NCBI GenBank assembly: GCA_941918925.1
Contig: OW799233.1
Location: 144,772,223-144,836,222, forward strand
DNA: 64,000 bases
Source: Phyto melanocephala
Lineage: Eukaryota; Arthropoda; Insecta; Diptera; Rhinophoridae
Reading direction: 5' to 3'
This document shows positions 34,342 to 47,239 of the stretch, piece after piece. The notes below the pieces were generated by a model. The model was given only the letters and a program-made list of their open reading frames with translations, was not told the origin of the DNA and ran no database searches. Position 1 is the first letter of the stretch. Each line of letters starts with the position of its first letter. The position numbers and the translations under genes were made by a program.

Positions 34342-35038
34342 ATTATTAAAAGCAGATAAAGAATTGGTGGAACTTTGATCTTATAGTAAGCTTTAAAAAC
34401 CACTTCTTTAATAATTGAGTTATACACTAAAAAAATAATTTTCACTAATTTTACTTAACTACTACAATAAAAACTTTTCCCTGCAAATAATGTTACATTC
34501 CGAGATCAACTGATAACAGCATTTTTCAGGATTATCTGGTCATAGACCATGTTATTAAAGCTAACGACAATTACAATTTTATTACAATTTTTTATATTGC
34601 TAGCACGAACCATATAGTAGTTCCTTTGAGTCTTCAAAACATCATGATCAGTTTGATCATTTATAAATAATTTTAAAAATTCCAGATATGTTTCAAAAGC
34701 TTTTTAGAAAATAGAATACATCAGATAATAAAACAGCAAATTCTTTACTTTCTCTGCTCCACGAATATTTTAAATTACTAGTAAGTGAGTTTTTATACTA
34801 TATGCACACTTCAAAGTATTTGTGTGGATGTTGATGTGGGCAAAGTTTAAAGTTGCAAACTTTGATTTTATAACCATAACTTATGTACAAAAATTATAGG
34901 TATTTTTTTCGTCGGCTTGCTGTGGAGGACCAACAAGGTTTCGCTGTTCTGACATTCTCCATATAGAACAGTGTTTCTTAGAATTTTTGTATTTGTATTT
35001 CAGAATAAAAAAAAAATTGGTCATTTATTTATATATTT
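34342..35038. other. Unannotated spacer between two HINE-A copies
   Basis: Nothing recognised. Confidence 0.4.
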
Positions 35039-36332
35039 TTATACCCGCCACCAAGAAAATGGTTGGGGTATATTCATTTTGTCATTCCGTTTGTAACACA
35101 TCGAAATATCCATCTTAGACCCCATAAAGTATATATATTCTGAATCAGGGTTTGATTTGATGACGATCTAGCTATGTCCGTCCGTCTGTCCATCTGTCCG
35201 TCTGTCTGTCTGTCCGTCTGTTAAAAGCACGATAGAGGTCGCACCGAAAAAGCTAGGGGCCTTAAATTTTGCCAGAATCTTTCTTATAGACAAGGTTTGT
35301 TTGGTGTTGAAAATGGGCTAAATCGGAATATTAGGCAGAGAGTTATAGCTCGAAGAGTAAGTGTAGGTCGAAAAAACCGTGTCCCTCGAACATCGAATAA
35401 AATGGAATTGTGTCCAAACGCATTAACGTAGACTCATGAAACTTCGAATATATATTTCCTGAGTAAAAACAATATCTTTCTTTTAAATATATCTAAATCT
35501 ATGCATTAGGAGAGGAGTTATCGATCAAAATGTACGAAAATTTATACCGCACAGTGTATTTTTTGGTATATTTAAAAACAAAAACCTCATAAAAGCAACA
35601 AAATTGGATGTACGACTCTGAAATTTTGCACACTTTGCTTTTTGGTGAGACGCTTTTTAGTAACGGAAAATCAATGTGCCACGCTCACTTTTACGCCTAC
35701 CTCCCATATAACGTTTTACCCAAAATTCATATAATTTCTCTATTAATATAGATTTTGGAATAATAAAGCACTATATTGAAACATCTAAGTTGTACCCATT
35801 TGCAAAACTAACTTTGACACGCCTACTATAACGCCCACTTTTCACGTTATCTATCGTAAATGAAATTTAAAAACTCATAAGACCGCCAAAATTAAAGGTA
35901 TGATGATCAAATTTGCTACGTATATCCTTCTAGGCAATGTCATTACTGTGCCAGAAGATAAAGGTACCACGCCCACTTTTACGCCCACCTCCCATACAAC
36001 GTTTTACCTAAAATTCATATAATTTCTTTATTTACGGAGATTTTGGAATTATAAAAGGCCATATTGAAACACCTAAGTTGTACTCATTCGCAAAAACAAC
36101 TTTGACACGCCTACTATAACGCCCACTTTTCACGTTATCTACCGTTAATGAAATTTAAAAGCTCATAAAACTGGTAAACTTAGAAGTATGATGATCAAAT
36201 TTGCTAGGTATATCCTTCTACGCAATGTCTTTACTGTGCCAGAAAATAAAGGTATCACGCCCACTTTTACGCCCACCTCCCATATAACGTTTTACCCAAA
36301 ATTCATATAATTTCTCTATTAATATAGATTTT
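35039..36332 (+). mobile_element. HINE-A copy 6, 3'-truncated
   Basis: It runs from the 5' palindrome (one mismatch, ACCAAGAAAATGGTTGG) and (GTCY)n through two full ~288-bp modules. It stops in the third at TATTAATATAGATTTTG, exactly where transposase codons begin. Confidence 0.9.
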
Positions 36333-36528
36333 GATAGCTTAGACGTAGAGAATATGTGGTTTCAACAGGATGGCACCACTTGCAAGAGAAATAATGGATC
36401 TTTCGAAAGATAGGTTCGAAAATTGCCTTATTTCTCTTAGAGAACAGGTGAACTGGCCACTAAGAATATGCAAATTGAAACCTATAGACTATATATTTAT
36501 TTATTTTCTCCTTGCACAAGAAGACTAA
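36333..36528 (+). pseudogene. DD41D-type mariner transposase fragment
   Basis: The first frame reads DSLDVENMWFQQDGTTCK (second catalytic D in QQDG). After a one-base frameshift near 36386, the second frame reads through VNWPLRICKLKPIDYIFIYF to TAA. This matches the region around D129 and D171 of the 18-kb element, with the CDLTPLD block changed to CKLKPID. Nothing upstream of the LDVEN codons remains. Confidence 0.75.
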
Positions 36529-38155
36529 GTCTTATAGTTATAGCGCAGGTATTTTAAATTGCACACGCAATTATTTGTTATTTTTTTTACCCAAAGTTTA
36601 CAGCAATAATCCCACAAGCGTTTAATTGCTTAAAAAACATTATCGAGCAGATGTGAACCATTGTCAGTTTATTAAAAAATTTATAAAAATTTGAGTAAAA
36701 GATTAAGAGCCTACGGAGTCTGAAGGGGGCGATAACTGACGGACCTTTCCGTAATAAACTGAAATAGAAATATTTTTTATATCTCAAAAAAAACCTTTTT
36801 TTTAATAAAATTAAAATGATACCTCAATTAAAAAATTTAATTTTTTATATAAAAATTTGGTAAGATTCACTTGGCTTAGCTTAAAAATAAGAGCATTAAT
36901 TGGCATGTTGCGCGCTAAAAAGCAATAAAAATCTTCTGATAAAACTACAAGCTTATTTCAGTTAAAATCTCGACAAGGTCAAGAATCTTTCAATATATTT
37001 TCTAAGGTATTTTCAATTCGAATTTCTCACGTATTTGATAAAATTACCGCCTTAAAGATCACGCGTCTAACATGTCTAAATGCACGATACTGACGAAGGT
37101 AGTGTTTCAAAGTCTAGTGCTTTTTTTTACTTGTTCTACATGTCGCTTCATCAGACAATAAGCTTGATTAGTTCTTATCTCCATGTGAAATGTTATTGCA
37201 CTAGTAAGTCTGCAAAATATTAGTCTACCTATAGCACAATCGTCGCCTTACTTACAGCAAGTATTTTCCAGTTTCTAGCGTATTTTCCAGTTTCCATTGC
37301 ATAAATTTAAGTTTTTCAGTTTATTTTAAAACCGTTAAAACAATTTAACATTTTCCAAGGTGATGAATGGTATTGAAAAATTATCCCATTTTAGAAAACA
37401 TGTCAGCTACTTTATTTTCGGCTATGCCGTGATGGCCTGGTATTTATTTTATCTCTAGATATTCACAATTCGCATGCGAGTTTATCACATTCAACTTTTT
37501 ATTTATTATGGTTCTGATAACTAATTGGCTACTACAAAAATTAACTCTTTTATATGACTAATTTCATGACGATCGGAGCTTATTTTTACATTATTTTTGA
37601 AAAATTTTTACATATAAAAAATAAAATGATCAAATGTTATCTTTAGCATCGCTGATTAAAAACTTCTTATGAACATAGTGTTTATTATTAGTTTTTCATA
37701 AATACAGGAAAATTTACCATTTTTATAAAATCAGACTTAAAGATAATTTTTTATTACAAAATCTATGTAATTTCTTTCCAATACAGCCCATGCTCCATAT
37801 ACTTTACTCCCGAAGGTGCTTATTCGATTTAAATGTTTTTTTTTCTTGTCTATAATCACATGAATGCAATTTTTTTGTTTGTGTATGTGTTCAAAACAGA
37901 GCTAAACATTTGTTGTGGTTTTTATAAATGAATAAAGTGTAAAGTTCTATTTGCATACACACATTAAAATTATATGAAAAAAAAATTGTAGAAAAACATT
38001 CAGTTTCATACAGTTTAAAGTTTCTGAATGATGTCTACATACTTGAGCCAAGTAGAAGGCTTACATTTGTATGCATATAGAGTACTTAAATAGTACATAT
38101 ATTTAAATAAACTGTTAAAATGGTGTATGTACGTATATGTGCTAGGAAAAATATG
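36529..38155. other. Unannotated AT-rich stretch
   Basis: No gene or repeat recognised. Confidence 0.45.
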
Positions 38156-38157
38156 TA

Positions 38158-39027
38158 TCGGGTGTCCCAACTAGAACGCAATTTTTAAATTTGGCGCCAT
38201 TCGAAGTGTCATTGTTTGACACTTGAACAATTGTTATTGTTTGCTAGTATAAGGTACGAGGTTAGTAAAAATGAAGCGCTACACGAATGAACAACGCATT
38301 CTTATTGTGAAATTGTTTTACCAAAATGGTGAAAGTTTTGCGGCTACAGTTCGCAAATTGCGATCAATTTGGGGTCACATTTCCATCTTGATGGCTTCGT
38401 CAATAGGCAGAATTGTCGCATTTGGGGTGAGGAGAATCCTCGAGTGATTCACGAGAAGCAAATTTTTTTTTATCAAAATGAGGCAGGTCAAGCGCAAACA
38501 GTCAATGGTGTTCGGTATCGTGAAATGATAACCAGTTTTTTCTTGCCTAGAATTGAAGAAATGAATGTGGAGGGCATGTAGTTTCAACAAGATGGCGCCA
38601 CATGTCGTACAGCCAGAGAAACAATTCAATTGCTGCATCACTCATTTCCCGGTCGTGTTATTTCGCGTTTTGGAGACCAGAATTGGCCGCCTAGATAGTG
38701 TGATTTAACACCTTCAGATTTTTTTCTTTGGGGTTTTTTGAAGTCGATGGTTTACGCGAATAAGCCGACGACGACTCAAGCCTTAAAAGAAGAAATTGGA
38801 CGCTGCATTAATGAAATACCGCAGCATTTATGCAAAAAGGTCATTGAAAATTTCATTAAAAGATCGCGTGTGTGCCAGCAATGCCGCGGCGGCCATCTGC
38901 ACGATATATTGTTCCATACAAAACCTCATTCTGTCTGCTTTACGATACAATAAAGTTTCACGATTTTTTTTTAAATATCTGTGTTTTATTTAAAATTTAA
39001 AAATTGCGTTCTAGTTGGGACACCCAT
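38158..39027 (+). mobile_element. Second DD41D mariner (870 bp, deleted)
   Basis: TA lies on both sides. The inverted termini share GGGTGTCCCAACTAGAACGC and then AATTTTTAAATTT, at least 33 bp. The interior is a transposase with deletions; a full element would be about 1.3 kb. Confidence 0.9.
38271..38953 (+). pseudogene. DD41D mariner transposase with two deletions and two stops
   Basis: ATG at 38271 opens KRYTNEQRILIVKLFYQNGE then SFAATVRKLRSI (helix-turn-helix). A deletion near 38370 shifts the frame and removes most of the DNA-binding region plus the first catalytic aspartate, resuming at HFHLDGFVNRQNCRIWGEEN. A second deletion near 38460 drops the block before NEAGQAQTVNGVRYREM. The second catalytic D survives in FQQDGATCRTA and the third in CDLTPSDFFLWG, 41 residues apart. 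Stops sit at 38579 (before FQQDG) and 38697 (before CDLTP). The C-terminus RGGHLHDILF is retained. It is a dead copy but its termini are intact, so it could have been moved in trans. Confidence 0.88.
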
Positions 39028-39029
39028 TA

Positions 39030-40347
39030 TATGAATGCATGTCTAAAAACACTGTGTACTATAGACTATACTTTACAAACATTTTAGTTTTTCAGCAAAG
39101 TATGAATAGGTTCATACACGCAGACGTTAAAGTGTGTATATGTGTGTGTGAACGATACTTTGGTACTGAACTATTAATGAGGTTATAAATTTTAAGTATA
39201 TTGATTTTGAATTTATTACAAAAGTTTGACTTTATTCAAACAAAACCATTAAAATAAGAAGAATACCTGAGGGATCTCGTTTCTTTTTTTTCAATATTCC
39301 TAGAAAAGTAATATTAAAACTAAGGATAATTTAAATATTTTTTTGTACAAAACATTTATAAATATATATATTATGTAATTTTAAAAAGTTTTAATATTCT
39401 ATTATACTATTTACTTTTTATTTGGCATCGAAAAAACAAAAAATAATTTTTTTTTTTTTGATATTTTTAACTTTGATTTTGTTACAAAAAAAGTTAGTCA
39501 AGTATTGTAGTATAAGTCATGCAGTGACATAAAACTTTAAGCTTAAAAAGGTAATACTGAGAAATGTTTTCACCTTCTATTTAGTTAGATATATCTATAT
39601 CAATACTAATTCTATAGTTTAGTCAAATTGGTATTTAAAGCTTACAGAATCAACTAAATATTTGAAGTTCGAATATTTTCCAAATAAAAAAAACACTACT
39701 TATATTACAAGATAAGTAAAAATGGTGCAAATGTAATCTTTAACTAGATATTTTTTTGTACATGAGTATGTCACTGTACTCTTCCTAAAAGGCTGTGACA
39801 TTTGTTATGTAATTTAATACGTGTATTCAATAAAAATGATATATTTTTACACTTCCTTAATATAAGCGCTGCTGTAAAGACGTAGTCCTGTTATTAATTT
39901 TTAGAAGATTTCGAGTCCTAATTTTTAAGCTAAAGTGCAAACAGAATATAAACTATTTTAATTTCAGGTTGATATGAAGGCACATATATTCTTTAGGTAA
40001 TCGGAGTCAAAAAAGAATTTGTTTGTTTATGTGTTTTTATATATGAAGTTCAAAATTATAAATAAATCAGAGAACAGAGAGAGAATTGTTTTTTTCTATG
40101 GACTTTCACAGCTGACGTTTAAATTTTTCTTAAATTTGCCTCGTTTATTATTGTCACGAAGCCAACACATACGAACTGCTAATTATGTCTAAAATTTCGG
40201 CTTTTTTTTAGTCATTTTTATAGTTTTTGGATGCAATATTATAAGTAATTATTTCATCAATATCCATTTTTTATTTGGCTTTTGTTTACATGTTGCAGCT
40301 GATAATGTGCTCATATTTCCAATCAAAGATGTACTTATTTAAAACGA
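39030..40347. other. Unannotated AT-rich stretch
   Basis: Nothing recognised. Confidence 0.45.
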
Positions 40348-42762
40348 AACAAGTAAGAGCACTATATTCGGCTGTGCCGAATCTTTTATACCCACCACCA
40401 ATTTTGTGTTATATTTATTATTTTGTTAATCGCTATGGAATAATCTCTTTATAATAAAATATGTATCACTTTCTTTGTAGAGGATGGTTAAATTTTAAGG
40501 GTCCATGTTGAAGGTGAACTATACCAAGTTTTTAAGTTTGTTTTCTGCATTTCACTTGACATTTCTCAATCTCAAACTTACTCAATTTGATCCGTGGAAA
40601 GATACGAAAATGAGGAACGCTTTAAAGTTATTCAGGTTTTTTATAAAAATGGGCGTTCAAATCAAAATGCATTTTGTGCACTTCATAATTGTAACTGTAA
40701 CAAATATTTAAATTTCTGCAAAACAGGTCTGTATAAAATGTTAGAAAATCTGTGAATGCCTTCTTAGTTCGTTGAATGGAAACCATTGCTGTTTTTTGCG
40801 ATAGTGTGGCAAAATAGCAGTGAATCTCGACTCATCATCATGCCCAACAATTGAGCATCAACATTGTCATTAAAAATTTGGACCATCAGATAGAGGAGTG
40901 GTGCCAAGGATGGGGGGGGGGGGGCATATGGCCGATATTTTGTTAAATACATAATTGAACCATACAAATATTATAATTGCAAAAAGAAATAATAATAATA
41001 TTCTAAAAAATTTGTGTTTTATTTAAATTCAACATCGGTCCTTAAAATTAAACCACCTTTTATAACTTCGATATGCTGCTAGAATGCTTTTGTAAATGTA
41101 GTCTTTCAATTAAAATGGGCGTTAAAGTAGGCGTGTCAATAAAGTTTCTGCTAATAAATACAACTTAGATCTTTCAATATAGTCCTTTATTATTCCAAAA
41201 CCTTTATTAATAGAGAAATTATATGAATTGTAGGTAAAACGTTATATGGGAGGTGGGCGTAAAAGTAGGCGTGGTACCTTAATTTTCTGGCACAGTAATG
41301 ACACTGCCTAGGGGGATATACGTAGCAAATTTTATCATCATACCTCTAATTTTGGCGGTTTCATGAGCTTTTAAATTTCATTAACGGTAGATAACGTGAA
41401 AAGTGGGCGTTATTGTAAGCGTGTCAAAGTTATTTTTGCGAATGAGTACAACTTAGGTGTTTCAATATAGCCTTTTATTATTCCAAAATCTATATTAATA
41501 GAGAAATTATGTGAATTTTAGGTAAAACGTTATATGGGAGGTGGGCGTAAAAGTAGGCGTGGCACCTTAATTTTCTGACACAGTAATGACTTGCCTAGGG
41601 GGATATACGTAGCAAATTTTATCATCATATGTCTAATTTTGGCGGTTTTATGAGCTTTTAAATTTCATTAACGGTAGATAACGTGAAAAGTGGGCGTTAT
41701 GGTAGGCGTGTCAAAGTTATTTTTGCAAATGAGCACAACTTAGGTGTTTCAATATAGCCCTTTATTATTCCAAAATCTTTATTAATAGAGAAATTGTATG
41801 AATTTTAGGTAAAACGTTATATGGGAGGTGGGCGTAAAAATGGGCGTAGCACCTTTATTTTCTGGGACAGTAATGATATTGCCTAGGGGGATAGACGTAG
41901 CAAATTTTGTCATCATACCTGTAATTTTGGCGGTTTTATGAGCTTTTAAATTTCATTAACGATAGATAACGTGAAAAGTGGGCGTTATGGTAGGCGTGTC
42001 AAAGTAATTTTTGCGAATGAGCACAACTCAGGTGTTTCAATATAGCCCTCTATTATTCCAAAATCTTTATTAATAGAGAAATTATATGAATTTTAGGTAA
42101 AACGTTATATGGGAGGTGGGCTTAAAAGTGGGCGTGGCACATTGATTTTCCGTTACAAAAAAGCGTCTCACCAAAAAGCAGAGTGTGCGAAATTTCAGAG
42201 TCGTACATCCAATTTTATTGCTTTTATGACGTTTTTGTTTTTAAATATACCGAAAAATACACTGTGCGGTATAAATTTTCGTACATTTTGATCGATAACT
42301 CCTCTCCTAATGCATAGATTTAGACAATTTTCGACGAAAAATTTTTTTTTTACTCAGGAAATATATATTCGAAGTCTCATGAGTCTACGTTAATGCGTTT
42401 GGACACAATTCCATTTTATTCGATGTTCGAAGGACACGGTTTTTTTGACCTACTCTTGCTTTTCGACCTATAACTCTCTTCCTAATATTCCGATTTAGCC
42501 CATTTTCAATACCAAACAAACCTTGTCTATAAGAAAAGTTCTGGCAAAAGTTGAGCCCCCTAACTTTTTCGGTGCGACCTCTATCGTGCTTTCAACAGAC
42601 GGACAGACGGACAGACGGACGGACATAGCTAGATCGTCATCAAATCGAACCCTGATTCAGAATATATATACTTTATGGGGTCTAAAATGGATATTTCGAT
42701 GTGTTACAAACGGAATGACAAAATGAATATACCCCCACCATTTTTTTGGTGGCTGGTATAAA
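40348..42762 (-). mobile_element. HINE-A copy 7 (complete, 2.4 kb)
   Basis: It has the 3' hairpin end, mariner relic (40480-41060) and four modules. The CATCATACCTCTAATTTTGG landmark falls at about 41335, 41622 and 41910, so the period is ~288 bp. A short (GTCY)n and the 5' palindrome (GGTGGCTGGTAT, one change) follow. A poly-G run of about 12 lies near 40912. Confidence 0.95.
40480..41060 (+). pseudogene. Mariner relic inside HINE-A copy 7
   Basis: Termini are GAGGATGG and CCACCTTT next to TA, so both are slightly eroded. A deletion near 40690 removes the end of the helix-turn-helix block. Confidence 0.72.
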
Positions 42763-43214
42763 AACTATCGAAGAGTTCGTTACGTACGTCGAACTATGGG
42801 CGGAGCACTGATAGTATACGCAAAGAAAAAATATGGTTGTGATAACCATAATCGAAGAGCAACATACTATGATTGAATTGTATGATTATGGTTAAAACAT
42901 ATAATGGTTACCAGTTATCATTATTATGTTTAATTAAGGTATCATTCAATAAACATACATATGACACAATTAAAATCGACAATCTTTGCTTTTTTACGGC
43001 AAATTATTGTCTTTTGCACACATATTGATTGTACTTACCAATTTAATTGCAATTTTTGTACCAATATTTTTTTACATTTTCTCATTTATTAGTAAATTTT
43101 CATTAACTTTTCAAAATTTTTGTTATTTTTTTTTTTTTTTTTGCCATCTTAAACTTTTAAGATAATAAAAATTTATTCAACAAGAAGAAGAATAGTTGAA
43201 ATCAAATTATTATT

Positions 43215-45699
43215 AAACAAGTAAGAGCACTATATTCGGCTGTGCCGAATCTTTTATACCCACCACCAATTTTGTGTACATTTAAAGCACAATATTTATT
43301 ATTTTGTTAATCGCTATGGAATAATCTCTTTATAATAAAATATGTATCACTTTCTTTGTAGAGGGTGGTTAAATTTTAAGGGCCCATGTTGAAAGTGAAC
43401 TACACCTAATCTTTAAATTTGTTTTCTGCATTTCATTTGACATTTCTCAATCTCAAACTTATTCAATTTGATCCGCGGAAAGATAAGCAAATGAGCAACG
43501 CTTTAAAGTTATTCAGGTTTTTTATAAAAATGGGCGTTCAAATCAAAATGCATTTTGTGCACTTCGTAATTGTTTTGATCAACATAATCGTTTAAATTCG
43601 TCCACAATCGGGAGATTGGTAAAAAATATTTAAATTTCTGCAAAACAGTTCTGTATAAAATGTTAGAAAATCTGTGAATGCCTTCTTAGTTCGTTGAATG
43701 GGAACCACTGCTGGTTTTTGCGATAGTGTGGCAAAATAGCAGTCAACCTCGCCTAATCATCATGCCCAACAATTGAGCATCAACATTGTCATTGAAAATT
43801 TGGAGCATCAGATAGAGGAGTGGCGCCAAAAATGGGGGGGCCAATTGGCCGATATTTTGTTAAATACATAATTGAACCATACAAATATTATAATTGCAAA
43901 AAGAAATACTAATAATATCCTAAATAATTTGTCAACATCGGTCCTTAAAATTTAACCACCCTTTATAACTTCGATATGCTACTGAAATGCTTTTATAAAT
44001 GTAGTTTTTCAATGAAAGTGGGCGTAAAGTAGGCGTGTCAATAAAGTTTCTGTTAACAAATTAAAGTTAAATATTTCAATATAGTCCTTTATTTTCCCAA
44101 AAACTTTGTAAATAGAGAAATTACATGAATTTAAGATAAACCGTTATATGGGAGGTAGGCGTTAAAGTGGGCGTGTCACCTAAACTTTTTGGCACAACAA
44201 TAACATTGATTAGAAGGAAAAACGTAGCACATTTGATCATCATACCTCTAATTTTGGCGGTTTTATGAGCTTCTAAATTTCATTAACGGTAGATTACGTG
44301 AAAAGTGGGCGTTATAGTAGGCGTGTCAAAGTTATTTTTGCGAATGAGTACAACTTAGGTGTTTCAATATAACCCTTTATTATTCCAAAGTCATTAGTAG
44401 TAGAGAAATTATATGAATTTTAGGTAAAACGTTATATGAGAGGTGGGCGTAAAAGTGGGCGTGGCAACTTAATTTTCTACCACAGTAATGACATTGCCTA
44501 GGGTGATATTTGTAGCAAATTTTATCATCATACCTCTAATTTTGGCGGTTTTATGAGCTTTTAAATTTCATTAACGGTAAATAACGTGAAAAGTGGGCGT
44601 TATAGTAGGCGTGTCAAAGTTATTTTTGCGAATGAGTACAACTTAGGAGTTTCAATATAGCCCTTTGTTATTCCAAAATCTTTATTAATAGAGAAATTAT
44701 ATGAATTTTGAGTAAAACGTTATATGGGAGGTGGGCGTAAAAGTGGGCGTGGCACCTTAATTTTCTGGCACAGTAATGACAATGCCCAGGGGGATATACG
44801 TAGCAAATTTTATCATCATACCTCTAATTTTGGCGGTTTTATAAGCTTTTAAATTTCAATAACGGTGGATAACGTGAAAAGTGGGCGTTATAGTAGGCGT
44901 GTCAAAGTTATTTTTGCGAATAAGTACAACTTAGGAGTTTCAATATAGCCCTTTATAATTCCAAAATCTTTATTAATAGAGAAATTATATGAATTTTGAG
45001 TAAAACGTTATATAGGAGGTGGGCTTAAAAGTGGGCGTGGCACATTGATTTTCCGTTACAAAAAAGCGGCTCACCAAAAAGCAAAGTGTGCAAAATTTCA
45101 GAGTCGTACATCCAATTTTGTTGCTTTTATGACGTTTTTGTTTTTAAATATACCGAAAAATACACTGTGCGGTATAAATTTTCGTACATTTTGATCGATA
45201 ACTCCTCTCCTAATGCATAGATTTAGATAATTTTTGGGGAAAAATATTTTTTTTACTCGAGAAACATATATTCGAAGTTTCATGAGTCTACGTTAATGCG
45301 TTTGGACACAATTCCATTTTATTCGATGTTTGAAGGACACGGTTTTTTCGACCTACTCTTGCTTTTCGAGCTATAACTCTCTTCCTAATATTCCGATTTA
45401 GCCCATTTTCAATACCAAACAAACCTTATCTATAAGAAAGATTCTGGCAAAATTTGAGCCCCCTAGCTTTTTCGGTGCGACCTCTATCGTGCTTTCAACA
45501 GACGGACAGACGGACAGACGGACAGACGGACAGACGGACAGACGGACAGACGGACGGACATAGCTAGATCGTCATCAAATCAAACCGTGATTCAGAATAT
45601 ATATACTTTATGGGGTCTAAAATGGATATTTCGATGTGTTACAAACGGAATGACAAAATGAATATACCCCCACCATTTTTTTGGTGGCGGGTATAAAAA
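43215..45699 (-). mobile_element. HINE-A copy 8 (complete), twin of copy 5
   Basis: Same length and order as copy 5 with no indel across about 2.48 kb, including the long (GACGGACA)n array and the poly-G run. The flanks differ from those of copy 5, so this is a separate insertion. It sits inside the 42.8-kb MITE. Confidence 0.95.
43361..43963 (+). pseudogene. Mariner relic inside HINE-A copy 8
   Basis: Same as the relic in copy 5, shifted by 11,357 bases, including its TA flanks and stops. Confidence 0.78.
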
Positions 45700-45954
45700 A
45701 ATTGTAGCTCGATACTGTTGTCTCACCTGTTATTTAATGATTATTTGCAATTTTTAATTCTTTTGAATATAATGTTATTTTTGTCAAATTTCTTTTAAAA
45801 TCGTTCTTTATTTAAACGATAAACATTTTAAAAATTTTTACGAAAAGTAAACATTAAATGATACAATTCTAACAAATGTTTAATTATCGTGTTTTCGACA
45901 ACTAAATATTGTTAAAGAGAATGATCATGTCGTAACCATGGTTTTTCTTTGCAT

Positions 45955-47155
45955 GTACGCATTTTCTTGAACAAAAAAATATTTTATATCTGACGAAAAT
46001 AAATTGTAACCAAAACTTTGTCCTTCGTTTTAAAATAATTATTATGTTGGCAATTTTATGCAAGTTAGTTCGTTGTTAACTTACGTTATCATGCAATTTT
46101 ATCAGTTTTTTATTTTTTGCTATAACCTATACGTTACCAATATAGTAAGTACAGCTTAGTATATTTTTAGAATTTTATGTAAAATGTACCTAAATAATTG
46201 TCGCTACTTACTAGAAAAAGGTAAAATATTTTAAGTAAGGATCGCAGAAACGCAAGCCAGTTGGTCATGCTAGCGACGATATGTACTAGGTTTCCTTTAA
46301 TGTTTTCGGGAACAACTAATCAACACTTAACCAGTACAAGAAAGAAGAATTTAAGTTATATATGTACTCGATATCACAGCAAATTTTAAATGATGATCTA
46401 CACTGACACAAAAAAATCATCTACTATCGACGATTTTTCCGAATCTTGGATTACAAGGCCAGATTTCTGACAACAGAACAACGACTAGAACTTTTTATAT
46501 CATGCTCTTACCATAAGTTGGCAGTTAAAAGGGCAACCATTTTAGCTAGTGAATAAAAATTTCTAGTAAAAGGCTTGCCAATAGAGATTTCCGAGCTTTG
46601 ACCGGTGAAGGCGGCCGCATGGTTGGAGCTTCTTCTGTCTAGTTGTCTGCTATTTGTTTAGTTTGTTTTGGCAAATCGCAATGGTTAGACATTGTGTTCA
46701 ACAACACTCGCAAATGATTAAATTGTTTTATGAAATTGTAGCCAAAATATTCTTACCTCTTATTATATCTATCGCAATTATTATTATTCTTTATTTTTTT
46801 ATACAAAATTCAAAAAAAATTATTATCTATTACATTAAGATTAATTCGCACGAAGCCAATTTGCTGGTCTGCAGGATATAAATTAAAATTTTTTACATTG
46901 ATAAAATAAAATTAAACTAGATTCTTCATAAAAATAAAACAGAAAGAACAAAATATCTAGCTTTACATCTATTACTTACATTCTTATTGGGTTTTGTAAA
47001 AATTATTTGCTGTATTGTGGACAATTTTGTGTCAACTGGCTTAGTAAACAATTAACCAACGCCCGTGCAATGACGAAACGCATGATCTGCCAAAAATTGC
47101 AACAATGTCTTTCTCGGCCTTTCACAGACCACAACTTCAACTTAATAAATTGAAA
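45955..47155. other. Unannotated AT-rich stretch
   Basis: No gene recognised. A lone GCGGCCGC occurs near 46611 in otherwise A/T-rich DNA. The last ~100 bases may be eroded transposase. Confidence 0.4.
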
Positions 47156-47239
47156 GATATTGACTTTAACAATATTTGGTTTCAGCAGGACGATACTACT
47201 TGCCGAACAGCTTATGTCTCATTGGACACGCAAAAGTAA
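47156..47239 (+). pseudogene. Mariner transposase scrap around the second catalytic D
   Basis: The codons DIDFNNIWFQQDDTTCRTAY then VSLDTQK* parallel the MWFQQDGATC(H/R)TA block of the 18- and 38-kb mariners. Only this core is recognisable. Confidence 0.6.

Larger units (their letters stand above)
42818..45954. mobile_element. MITE split by HINE-A copy 8
   Basis: The left end TACGCAAAGAAAAAATATGG is mirrored at 45935-45954 (reverse complement CATGCAAAGAAAAACCATGG). Without copy 8 the element is about 650 bp. Related pieces at 52.6 kb (left part) and 55.5-55.9 kb (right part) confirm a family. No coding capacity seen. Confidence 0.65.

Noticed and set aside
46605..46620. GCGGCCGC site as a sign of vector sequence
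   Set aside because: It is a single rare octamer with no adjacent vector-like sequence; it can occur by chance.
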